Of a stretch of 15,251 nt of DNA, positions 1 through 6,991 are shown in pieces (position 1 is the stretch's first letter; each line of letters opens with the position of its first letter). A model generated the notes under the pieces. That model saw nothing but the letters and a program-made list of their open reading frames with translations. It was not told the origin of the DNA and searched no databases. A program made the position numbers and the translations under genes. The DNA lies in contig JAEOTN010000275.1 in assembly GCA_016839865.1 (NCBI GenBank), forward strand, positions 1-15,251, read 5' to 3'. Source of the stretch: Promethearchaeota archaeon (lineage in GTDB: Archaea > Asgardarchaeota > Lokiarchaeia > Sigynarchaeales > MK-D1).

Positions 1-1502
1 CATATAAGGCGGTCAAATCCGGTGCATTAGGTAAGGTATTAAGTGCTACTTTTAAGAGGATCTCCCCAAACATCAGTGGAGACGCTTGGGATAACTGGTT
101 CATGAACTCGGATAAGAGTGGGGGTGCATTATTAGATCTTCATATTCATGATGTTGATTTCATGAGATATATGCTAGGTAGACCAACAAGTGTAACTTCT
201 TTCGGTTTGAGAGGATTTAGAACAGATTCAGGGTTAGATCATGTTATTTCACATTTCAAATATAATAACGGTGCATTAGTAGTGCTGGAAGGGGGTTGGG
301 CTCCTGCAAAAGGAACGCCTTTCGAAATGAGTTTTCAAATCATTTGTGAAAAGGGAACAATTCGCCTATCTGAATCGGGTTTTAAAATGATTTATGAAAA
401 TGGTAAAATTGAAGAGCCGACTCCAGCCAAACCCGAATCACCTACAGGTTGGCATGTAGAATTAGATTATTTCTTGGATTGCATTCAAACCAACCGAAAA
501 CCTGATGAATATTTCACGTTAGACGAATTAGTTGACTCCATTAAATTAATTGAAGCTGAAGAGAAATCAATCGAATTAAATCGCACTATACCAATAAAAT
601 TTGATCTTGCAACCCCTGAATCATTGAATACTAATGGATTTTACAAAGCAATCAATTATTGGGTATTGGGAGGATTTGAGGGAAATAAAACAGCTTATGA
701 AGCTATTGATGATGCTAGAAATATGGGACTTGATGGAATTGAATTAACTTATGGGGATTGCCTAAAAGAAGACATCACAGAGGAAGAATGTAAAAAAATT
801 TCCCGTTATGCATCAGAAAAAGGAATTGGATTGAAAACATTAGCTACAGGAAATTACTGGGGGTGTTCTCTTGGATCTGATGATGAAGAAGAGCGAATGA
901 AAGCAATCAAATTCACACGTAGATATATTGAGGTTGCAGCATGGATAGGTGCAAATAAAATCCTGGTTGTGCCTGGTGCAGTCGACGTTGCATGGGATGA
1001 TTCCCGACCAGTGCTTCCGTATGAATCCGTTTGGAACAATGCAACAGATAGCATTAAAAAGATTTTACCTAAAGCTAAACGGTGTGGGGTAGAAATCTGC
1101 ATAGAAAACGTATGGAATAAATTCCTACTCTCTCCAATTGAAATGAAAATATTCTTGGACCAATTTAACTCGGATTATATTGGTTCTTATTTTGACGTTG
1201 GAAATGTTACAATAAATGGGTACGCGGAACATTGGATTGAAATATTGGGTGACAAGATTAAAGCGGTTCATATAAAGAATTTCAAGAGAGAAGATGCAGG
1301 TGGAGTTTTACATGGGTTCGGAGATGATTTGGAAGAAGGAGATGTTAATTTCGAAAATGTAAAAGATAGCTTAAGAAAAATCGGATATGATGGTCCTATT
1401 ACTGTTGAAATGATTCCTTTTTCCCGATTACCTGATATGGTTCTTCCAGATATGGAGCTAGCTAAACAAACTGCTGGAAAGCTAAAAGAAATTTTCAATT
1501 AA
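1..1502 (+). CDS. Gfo/Idh/MocA oxidoreductase fused to sugar-isomerase TIM barrel, 5'-truncated
   Basis: The frame is open from the window edge (first whole codon at base 3), so the N-terminal NAD-binding Rossmann domain lies outside. Numbering from the Met at base 102, residues 1-165 are the Gfo/Idh/MocA C-terminal domain. It opens with GGALLDLHIHDVDF, holding the family's Asp-x3-His pair (D12, H16). After a linker (about 160-180), residues 180-466 are a xylose-isomerase-like (AP-endonuclease-2 type) TIM barrel. Its four expected metal ligands are present: E335 (IEN), D365 (YFDVGN), H390 (AVHIKN) and E436 (TVEM). These two folds often act in sequence in inositol or keto-sugar catabolism, where a dehydrogenase makes a keto-sugar and an epimerase or isomerase rearranges it. 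Here they share one chain with no stop between them. The substrate cannot be read from the sequence. The Met at 102 is internal to the domain and is not the true start. Confidence 0.9.
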   Translation, partial: YKAVKSGALGKVLSATFKRISPNISGDAWDNWFMNSDKSGGALLDLHIHDVDFMRYMLGRPTSVTSFGLRGFRTDSGLDHVISHFKYNNGALVVLEGGWAPAKGTPFEMSFQIICEKGTIRLSESGFKMIYENGKIEEPTPAKPESPTGWHVELDYFLDCIQTNRKPDEYFTLDELVDSIKLIEAEEKSIELNRTIPIKFDLATPESLNTNGFYKAINYWVLGGFEGNKTAYEAIDDARNMGLDGIELTYGDCLKEDITEEECKKISRYASEKGIGLKTLATGNYWGCSLGSDDEEERMKAIKFTRRYIEVAAWIGANKILVVPGAVDVAWDDSRPVLPYESVWNNATDSIKKILPKAKRCGVEICIENVWNKFLLSPIEMKIFLDQFNSDYIGSYFDVGNVTINGYAEHWIEILGDKIKAVHIKNFKREDAGGVLHGFGDDLEEGDVNFENVKDSLRKIGYDGPITVEMIPFSRLPDMVLPDMELAKQTAGKLKEIFN

Positions 1503-1518
1503 AAGTTAAAAAATATTT

Positions 1519-1551
1519 CAGAGCTAAATTGCTCTGGTACCTTGTTCTTTT
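1519..1551 (+). terminator. hairpin plus T-rich tract after the fusion gene
   Basis: A perfect 6-bp inverted repeat (CAGAGC, 6-nt loop, GCTCTG; 1519-1536) begins 17 bases after the stop codon. A T-rich stretch follows at 1541-1551. Archaeal termination depends mainly on the T tract, so the hairpin may be secondary. Confidence 0.45.
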
Positions 1552-1576
1552 TGATCATGAATTATCTTCAGCTTAG

Positions 1577-1607
1577 CATTCATTTCTGAATGAATGATAT
1601 TATATAG
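1577..1607 (+). promoter_or_regulatory. inverted repeat next to TATA box of the hydrolase gene
   Basis: CATTCATT and AATGAATG form a perfect 8-bp inverted repeat with a 4-nt centre (1577-1596). It is followed directly by a TATA-like ATTATATAG (1599-1607). A start about 25 bases downstream would put the mRNA end near 1630, shortly before the ATG at 1642. The repeat sits where a regulator could affect TFB/TBP binding. The operator role is inferred. Confidence 0.5.
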
Positions 1608-1641
1608 CTTTTCGACGAAAGGATGTATTAGTGATTTTTTC

Positions 1642-2577
1642 ATGAATAAAATAGGTAAAATAATTCTAATTAGCATATCCTCATTTTTATTAGTCTCAGT
1701 AGTTCTAATATGCTGTGTTATTATCCCAGTAGTGGGTAAGGGAAGAATGTTACACCCAACTCCTGAATTAATGTATATGTTTCCTCATGATAAGGGAATG
1801 ACTTATGAAAATGTGACAATTACAGCTGCAGATGATGTAGATTTGAAAGCTTGGTGGATAGAATCAAAAAATTCAACCCACCCTAATTCCAATATTACAC
1901 TTATCGTGCTTCATGGATTTTCCCATTCAAAAGCTTGGATGTTAGACCATTATGGTGACGGGTTCTATAATTCAAACTACAGAATGCTATTTATTGACTC
2001 CAGAAATCGAGGAGAAAGCGAAATTACCGAACTGGGAGTTACGTGGGGAATTGATGAAGTGAAGGACCTTCGTGCTGCTGTAGATTTTGTGAAAGCGCAA
2101 CCCGAAGTTAATGACTCACAAGTGGCAATTTTTGCAGAAAGTCAAGGTGCTGCAACCCTCCTCTTTTATACAGCGGAGTACAATGATGTCGCTGCGATTA
2201 TTCCAGATTCCTCATGGTCTGAAGGCAAAGCAATGATAAAACAAGCTTATCCAATGCGAGCAGGATTCCCGTGGTTTATTTTCGGTCAAATTACAGTAAA
2301 ATTATTAGAGCGTCATTTCGGATTCACATTTGAGGAGATCAGCCCCATTAATGAAGTTCCATCAATAACAACTCCAACTTACTTAATTCATGGAGATGCA
2401 GATTTAGACATAAATTATGAAGACTCGCAGGATATTTTTGACGCGATTCCTGGAACTACTCCAAAGCAATTGTGGATCACAAGCGGGAGAGGACATGTAA
2501 TGTCTTATTTAGAACCAAACTATTTCAGTAATATAGAGACATTTATCACAAGTGTAATTAATGGGATCCCTCTCTAA
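1642..2577 (+). CDS. membrane-anchored alpha/beta hydrolase (FrsA/COG1073-like)
   Basis: A 311-residue serine hydrolase. Residues about 5-29 are one hydrophobic helix after a short basic start, which suggests an N-terminal anchor or uncleaved signal with the catalytic domain outside the membrane. The hydrolase fold follows: VLHGF (oxyanion region, about 90-93), the turn DSRNRGES, nucleophile elbow AESQG with Ser167, acid loop HGDADLD (Asp252 or Asp254) and His285 in GRGHV. This completes a Ser-Asp-His triad. The spacing resembles the COG1073 peptidase/esterase group. The substrate is unknown. An in-frame ATG lies at 1594, but it is upstream of the TATA-like box at 1599-1607, so the ATG at 1642 is preferred. 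The gene stands alone, with a T-rich tract after its stop. Confidence 0.87.
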   Translation: MNKIGKIILISISSFLLVSVVLICCVIIPVVGKGRMLHPTPELMYMFPHDKGMTYENVTITAADDVDLKAWWIESKNSTHPNSNITLIVLHGFSHSKAWMLDHYGDGFYNSNYRMLFIDSRNRGESEITELGVTWGIDEVKDLRAAVDFVKAQPEVNDSQVAIFAESQGAATLLFYTAEYNDVAAIIPDSSWSEGKAMIKQAYPMRAGFPWFIFGQITVKLLERHFGFTFEEISPINEVPSITTPTYLIHGDADLDINYEDSQDIFDAIPGTTPKQLWITSGRGHVMSYLEPNYFSNIETFITSVINGIPL

Positions 2578-2597
2578 TCCTCTTTTTTTTATTCTTT
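2578..2597 (+). terminator. T-rich terminator after hydrolase gene
   Basis: A run of nine T beginning at 2582, interrupted by one A and resuming by 2597, starts immediately after the hydrolase stop codon. No stable hairpin is evident. This fits the T-tract type of archaeal terminator. Confidence 0.55.
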
Positions 2598-2648
2598 AAT
2601 AGATATGCTTAAACAAATTGGTTTTGGATTTGCTTATGTATTTTTTTC

Positions 2649-2663
2649 AAAACCTTTATTTTC
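2649..2663 (+). promoter_or_regulatory. BRE/TATA-like promoter of the aminotransferase operon
   Basis: A purine-rich AAAACC (BRE-like) is followed by TTTATTTT, centred about 40 bases before the ATG at 2698. That predicts a short leader of roughly 15 bases. A weak AAGG lies in that leader. Confidence 0.4.
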
Positions 2664-2697
2664 CTAAACTACGAAGACAAAGGCTAAGGCAAGATAC

Positions 2698-4014
2698 ATG
2701 TCGGAAAAGAAAATCATTGGATCTCTTCCCCAAAAAGAATTAGTCAAGATGTATGCGAAGTATGTTTCTAAACCAAAAGCTGAATTCTTCAAAAGTCTTG
2801 GATTGGGTGCGATACAGGGAAAAAGAGAAGGGATTTATATCGAAATGTTGGAAGGAATCCGTAAAAACAAACCAGCGATCAAATTAATAGACTGTCGCAC
2901 TAGTGGGGGTGTTTTTAATTTAGGACATCGTCATCCGAAAATTATACAAGCATTAAAGGATGGAATTGAAGCTGGTCTAGATGTCGGAGATCACCATCTA
3001 TTAAGTGAACAGAGAGCACTCCTTGCAAAACAAATCGCAGAACTCATGCCGGGTGATATATCAAAAACTCAGTATTGCGTTGGTGGAGGAGAAGCTATTG
3101 ATTTAGCGATTAAACTTTCAAGAAGTACAACCAAACGGAAAAAAATCATTTCCGCACTGACTGGATATCATGGAGTGACGGGTGTTGCATTAGGAGCCGG
3201 AAATACACGATTTAAAGATGCATTTATGTGGAATTTTCCTGATTACCAACAAGTAACTTTCGGAAATGTCGAAGAATTCGAAAAAACGATTGATGAAGAA
3301 ACCGCTTGTGTCATTTTTGAAACTATTCCTGCAACTGGTGGAATCCTTATCCCAGAAGAAGGGTATTTTGCACGAATTCGTGAATTGTGTGATGATCTTG
3401 GAGTGATTATGATTGCTGATGAAGTACAAACTGGATTGGGTCGACTTGGAACGATGGTCGGTATTCATGGAGGATTGTATCCAACAGAAAAAATTGTTCC
3501 TGATATTGTTGTGCTCGCTAAAGGTATGAGTTCTAGTATGTATCCCTTAGCAACTTGCAGCTACAAACCATTTATCGGAGAGGTTTTCGAACAAGATCCA
3601 TTCATCCACATTAGTACAACAGGCGGAAGCGAATTAGGGTGCTATATAACACGCACTATGTTGGAAATAGTCTCAGCTCCTGACTTTTTAGGCCATGTTA
3701 ATAAAATGGGATTAGAATTTGAGAAAGGACTGCTAGGATTCAAGAATAATCCAGAATTACGGGATCTGATAGTAGATGTACGTGGCAGGGGATTAATGCA
3801 TGCCATAGAATTCACGAATGATCGATATGGAATCGGAATGACATTGCGAATGATCGAGAATGGAATTTTCGCAGATTATTGTGGCAACAAGGAAGATACG
3901 ATCAAATTGATGCCACCTTTAATTATCAATAAAGAAGATATAACAATTATTATGGAACGATTAGAAAAAGCATTATTATCGCTTCCTAAACCCAAGAAGG
4001 AGGAAAATAAATGA
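2698..4014 (+). CDS. class-III PLP-dependent aminotransferase family protein
   Basis: A 438-residue fold-type-I PLP enzyme of the acetylornithine/4-aminobutyrate aminotransferase family, close to usual family length. Visible motifs are GGGEAID (129-135, phosphate cup), the GYHG aromatic stack (156-159), DEVQTGLGR with the PLP-pyridine Asp241, and Lys275 in VLAKGMSS as the Schiff-base lysine. The later TTGGSELGC (about 307-315) replaces the usual TxGGNPLAC, suggesting a subfamily different from the well-known ornithine and GABA enzymes. It is likely cytosolic. The family includes transaminases, phospho-lyases and epimerases, so the reaction is not decided by sequence. It is the first gene of an operon: its TGA overlaps the next ATG (ATGA). 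Confidence 0.88.
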   Translation: MSEKKIIGSLPQKELVKMYAKYVSKPKAEFFKSLGLGAIQGKREGIYIEMLEGIRKNKPAIKLIDCRTSGGVFNLGHRHPKIIQALKDGIEAGLDVGDHHLLSEQRALLAKQIAELMPGDISKTQYCVGGGEAIDLAIKLSRSTTKRKKIISALTGYHGVTGVALGAGNTRFKDAFMWNFPDYQQVTFGNVEEFEKTIDEETACVIFETIPATGGILIPEEGYFARIRELCDDLGVIMIADEVQTGLGRLGTMVGIHGGLYPTEKIVPDIVVLAKGMSSSMYPLATCSYKPFIGEVFEQDPFIHISTTGGSELGCYITRTMLEIVSAPDFLGHVNKMGLEFEKGLLGFKNNPELRDLIVDVRGRGLMHAIEFTNDRYGIGMTLRMIENGIFADYCGNKEDTIKLMPPLIINKEDITIIMERLEKALLSLPKPKKEENK

Positions 4015-4982
4015 TCAAAGTAGATAAAGAGTTTTTACAGAAATTTGAGTTAGATCTTGACACAAGCAATCCCGAAAAGGGAAAATATCCTGTCAATATG
4101 TTAGGATTTGGAGAAATTAGCATAGTTGTAGAGATACTACACGAAGACTTAAAGGGATTAGCATTAAAACGAATACCGATATTTGATACAGTTGAACAAG
4201 TAGAACGTCATATCACGGCCTATAATGATTATAATCGAATCCTCAAAGAAATTGGTCTAAACATTCCTGAATACGGAACTGAATGGGTGTATACAGACTT
4301 AAAGAAAAAGAAAACTATAGCATTGTACTGTATACAAAAGAAATTTAATCCCAAATCTGTTTGTCATCATTTGATACACCAGTTAAGCCATGAAGAAGAG
4401 ATTGATCAATTAGTGATACTTATTATGAGAGAATTGCACAAAGTGTGGAAATTTAACCGTTCTCAAGATAAGTATCAAATTGGTCTTGATGGACAAATTT
4501 CCAATTGGATTTTAGACAAATATGATGTTTCTAAACGAGTATACCCATCCAGCGAATTGGTATATATTGATACAAGTACGCCTATGGTAAGAATAAATGG
4601 GGAAGAATCGATGAATGCAGAATTAATCTTGAAAAGTGCTCCAAGATCACTGAGGTGGATATTAAAAGCTTTATTTTTGGAAGATACTTTGAACAGATAT
4701 TATGATTGGCGTTTAGTTACAACTGATCTAATTGCTAATTTTTACAAAGAACAAAGACCTGAATTGATTCCAAAATTAATCGAAATCATAAATGACTTCT
4801 TTGCGAATGAAGCGGCAGAATTTGAGATCAAACCGTATACATTGAAGGAAATAAAGAAATATTACAGGAGTGATGCCAATATGTGGCGACTCTTCCAAGG
4901 ATTTCGAAAAATAGACAGAGGAAGCAAGAGAATGTTCGGAAAACGTTATGATTTCTATCTACCAGGAAAAATTCAAAGATAA
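4011..4982 (+). CDS. unrecognised protein with protein-kinase/APH-like motif set
   Basis: A 323-residue protein translated by overlap with the aminotransferase (ATGA at 4011-4014), with a strong SD AAGGAGG at 3997-4003. I do not firmly recognise the family; an uncharacterised DUF6206-type family is possible but unverified. Motifs follow the order of a kinase domain: LGFGEISIVV (31-40) like a glycine loop, ALKR with Lys53 like the ATP lysine, then a helix with Glu62/Glu65. GLDGQISNW (158-166) resembles a catalytic loop with Asp160 and Asn165. VYIDTSTP (184-191) has Asp187 where kinases have the metal-binding DFG. The last 100 residues are helical and basic. The HxD motif is not canonical, so activity is uncertain. 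There is no signal peptide or membrane segment. A role with the aminotransferase is inferred from the operon only. Confidence 0.75.
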   Translation: MIKVDKEFLQKFELDLDTSNPEKGKYPVNMLGFGEISIVVEILHEDLKGLALKRIPIFDTVEQVERHITAYNDYNRILKEIGLNIPEYGTEWVYTDLKKKKTIALYCIQKKFNPKSVCHHLIHQLSHEEEIDQLVILIMRELHKVWKFNRSQDKYQIGLDGQISNWILDKYDVSKRVYPSSELVYIDTSTPMVRINGEESMNAELILKSAPRSLRWILKALFLEDTLNRYYDWRLVTTDLIANFYKEQRPELIPKLIEIINDFFANEAAEFEIKPYTLKEIKKYYRSDANMWRLFQGFRKIDRGSKRMFGKRYDFYLPGKIQR

Positions 4983-5009
4983 AATGGAGAAAATAATCTA
5001 TCCATTTTT
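4981..5009. terminator. shared bidirectional hairpin between convergent genes
   Basis: AAAATGGA (4981-4988) and TCCATTTT (5001-5008) form a perfect 8-bp inverted repeat with a 12-nt loop. It overlaps the plus-strand stop (4980-4982) and the minus-strand stop (4998-5000). The arms end in T runs on either strand, so one short element could terminate both transcripts. Confidence 0.6.
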
Positions 5010-5894
5010 GAGTTTATCTCGAATAAACTTGTAACCAATCACTTTCAAATCCAATTTTTTTACAAATTCTTTCAGCCGATTATCAGTGAATGCTTTATGA
5101 TCTTGGGAACGCCATTCGGCAGAATCTGGAGTGATAGCTTTCAACTCAGATCCCATCTTCGCTGAATGGAATAATAGATGAGTTAAACCCGATTTTACAT
5201 TTGAAAGTAAATCACAGTAGTACTTAATTTTATCCGGATATTCCCCACCCGTATCAATAATTATGTGATCTAATAATGGCAGTCCCATGTTCTCAAATTT
5301 TTCAAACATTTTCATTGTTGGATTTATCATTTCATCCGGGTAACCATTTTCTCTTAACATTTCTGGACTTGCTCTTGGAAGAAACGGAGGGATATTGAAT
5401 TCCTGTGAAAGCTTAATATATATTGGAATAAATTTTGGTAATAGAACAGTACCCATATGAGTATCTATGTGGGTTACATCTATTCCACTATCCAAGGCCT
5501 TTTGAATTTGTGCTCGCATTTCAATTTCCGCAGCCTCTACTGTAATGTTTTGCATTGCTTCAGCTGCAGTTCTCCAAAGACAACCCTCTGAGTCTAATAA
5601 TCCTGTTGAAGGATCCACACTACTAATAGGTCTCCAGCGATAATTATCATACTCACAAGTTAATGCAAGATGCACTCCTATATCATATACAGGATTTTTC
5701 TTAACTATAGAAACTAATTCATAAAACCAAGGAGATTGAACGATAGCGGAGCCACAACTAGCTATTCCATAGTCTAGACACTCAAAAGAAGCAACATTTG
5801 ATGCGTGGCTAAAACCCATGTCATCAATATGCAAAATCACAACTTTATCATCTTTATCGAATCCAAGTTTTTCAATAAGCGTTTTATTTGTCAT
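4998..5894 (-). CDS. YdjC/ChbG-family carbohydrate deacetylase
   Basis: A 298-residue protein of the YdjC/ChbG family, which removes N-acetyl groups from chito-oligosaccharides and related amino sugars with a divalent metal. Family motifs are HIDDMGFS (22-29, catalytic Asp24 and metal Asp25), DIGVHLAL with His75, and THIDTHMG with His142/His146. A late FHSAK (His243) is also present. Length is typical and there is no signal peptide, so the protein is probably cytosolic. It stands alone on the minus strand. The ATG at 5894 lies about 30 bases from a good TATA-like box with no SD, which fits a nearly leaderless mRNA. The substrate is unassigned; some homologues may act on compounds other than chitobiose. 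Confidence 0.88.
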   Translation of the reverse strand: MTNKTLIEKLGFDKDDKVVILHIDDMGFSHASNVASFECLDYGIASCGSAIVQSPWFYELVSIVKKNPVYDIGVHLALTCEYDNYRWRPISSVDPSTGLLDSEGCLWRTAAEAMQNITVEAAEIEMRAQIQKALDSGIDVTHIDTHMGTVLLPKFIPIYIKLSQEFNIPPFLPRASPEMLRENGYPDEMINPTMKMFEKFENMGLPLLDHIIIDTGGEYPDKIKYYCDLLSNVKSGLTHLLFHSAKMGSELKAITPDSAEWRSQDHKAFTDNRLKEFVKKLDLKVIGYKFIRDKLKNG

Positions 5895-5918
5895 GATCTA
5901 TACTATGTGTTGTTTTTC

Positions 5919-5928
5919 TATATAATCC
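5919..5928 (-). promoter_or_regulatory. TATA-like box of the deacetylase gene
   Basis: On the minus strand GGATTATATAG is centred about 29 bases before the ATG. Transcription would begin within a few bases of the start codon, matching the absence of an SD. Confidence 0.5.
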
Positions 5929-6037
5929 ATTTTCTAAAGCTTTTTACTTATTTAGAGAGAAATTGATCTATTATTCCCGCAATCAGCTATTTGTTAGCAT
6001 TCCTATGCAGGTTCTTCTACAAACTTGAAGGTCTTGA

Positions 6038-6121
6038 ATGGAAAAAGAACAAGCTTCTACTGAACATTTAGCAAAAGAAGGTAAAATAAGTCCTATTTAC
6101 ATGAAGTTACGTCGCTTATGA
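6038..6121 (+). CDS. possible 27-residue micro-ORF
   Basis: An ATG at 6038 opens 27 codons (beginning MEKEQASTEH, ending MKLRRL) to a TGA at 6119-6121. GAAGG at 6027-6031 is six bases before the ATG, an ideal SD spacing. The stop coincides with a terminator-like hairpin. The peptide is charged and unlike anything I recognise. It could be a real micro-peptide, the remnant of a lost gene or chance. Confidence 0.25.
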   Translation: MEKEQASTEHLAKEGKISPIYMKLRRL

Positions 6122-6152
6122 GGTTTTCAATACCTTATTTTTTCTTATATTT
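6118..6152 (+). terminator. hairpin plus T-rich tract after micro-ORF
   Basis: ATGAGGT (6118-6124) pairs with ACCTTAT (6132-6138), seven pairs with one G-T wobble and a 7-nt loop. T-rich sequence follows to 6152. No recognised plus-strand gene lies upstream, so it would end the micro-ORF transcript or a small RNA. Confidence 0.4.
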
Positions 6153-6203
6153 TTTGTTGCAGAAGTTTTTATCTTCTCTACAAGATTCATTCTAGGGTAT
6201 AAA

Positions 6204-6500
6204 ATGTCACAGTGCGAATATTGTCAAAAACCACTTAATGATGATTCAACTTCATCTTGTATATATAGTGAGATTGAAGTAAATGGGAAATGGCATAAAA
6301 GAAGATTCGTTAGTTTTGGTGGAGAATCCCTCAAAAGTCGATGCGGTGAATGCGGTATTGTCATTGGACCAGACCACTTTCATCATTATGGATGCAAAAA
6401 TGAAGAATGCCCGGTTTGTTATCGGAGGATATATTCCTGCGTTTGTGAAAAAACATCTTTAAGAAAAGATGGTGGAGAAGAGGTCGATATTCGTAAATAA
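6204..6500 (+). CDS. small cysteine-rich zinc-binding protein
   Basis: A 98-residue protein with three probable zinc sites. The N-terminal knuckle has C4-x2-C7. CGECG (47-51) is followed by HFHHYGC (58-64), then ECPVC (68-72) and CVC (79-81). The pattern CxxCG, HHxGCxxExCPxC and CxC recurs in uncharacterised small proteins of bacteria, archaea and phages that are probably structural zinc ribbons. No function is known to me. It is not in an operon. A TATA-like AAGTTTTTATC (6163-6173) lies inside a small AGAAG/CTTCT inverted repeat, giving a leader of roughly a dozen bases. No good SD precedes the ATG. A longer T-rich element at 6138-6152 could instead be its promoter. Confidence 0.75.
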   Translation: MSQCEYCQKPLNDDSTSSCIYSEIEVNGKWHKRRFVSFGGESLKSRCGECGIVIGPDHFHHYGCKNEECPVCYRRIYSCVCEKTSLRKDGGEEVDIRK

Positions 6501-6521
6501 TCGTACCAAACTTATCTAATG

Positions 6522-6565
6522 GCTTTGTTCTAATTGTCAATTTCGTAAAAACAAGCGTATTTTTT
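6522..6565 (+). terminator. weak hairpin and T run after zinc-protein gene
   Basis: GCTTTGTT (6522-6529) can pair with AACAAGC (6550-6556) with one bulge, and a run of six T follows at 6560-6565. It lies about 20-65 bases after the stop codon. Confidence 0.35.
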
Positions 6566-6991
6566 ATCTGATCCACTTCAGATCTCCGGAGAACTTAAAT
6601 CTTTTTGTCGATCCATGTATCTTACATAGCGTAAATCACTTAAGTAACATCTGGATATTATCTCAATAGCAACACCCAATATATACTCAGCCGTTAAAAT
6701 ATTCTTAGAAATATTCCAACAACAACCGCTTATATAGTTATCAACCCTATCAATCATTATCCGACGAAATGCGACGTAAATTCGTTGGATTCGACAATAT
6801 CATAATATTCACGATTTTCCGAGGAAAATCAATACAATACTCCGCAACCAATCGTTCCGTGAAGAATATCACCGGTCATTGTAATATTTCACCATATATT
6901 TAAAAATAAAAAATTAGATCAACTGATCAACCGGCTTGGATCCTCTCATTGGATCCTTGCCACCTAACTCAAAAGAAGGGTGTGTGCAAAA
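6566..6991 (+). promoter_or_regulatory. long non-coding leader/promoter region of the Lrp gene with inverted repeats
   Basis: I find no gene in this stretch. It holds TCTGA/TCAGA (6567-6582) abutting the 10-bp palindrome TCTCCGGAGA (6583-6592), and GATTTTCC-GA-GGAAAATC (6813-6830), an 18-bp near-perfect palindrome. A TATA-like ATATATTTAAAAATA lies around 6893-6907. GATCAACT is followed directly by GATCAACC (about 6917-6932), and TTGGATCCT occurs twice (6936-6944 and 6949-6957), which also allows a GGATCC hairpin. Lrp-family genes are commonly autoregulated, so these are candidate operators. That link is inferred. Confidence 0.45.

Noticed and set aside
1594..1641. In-frame upstream ATG extending the hydrolase by 16 residues
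   Set aside because: The ATG lies in the inverted repeat and before the TATA-like box, and the extra residues do not improve the membrane anchor.
6501..6979. Possible tRNA, riboswitch or CRISPR leader in the long gap before the Lrp gene
   Set aside because: No cloverleaf, no conserved riboswitch core and no regularly spaced repeats were found; only short palindromes and small repeats are present.
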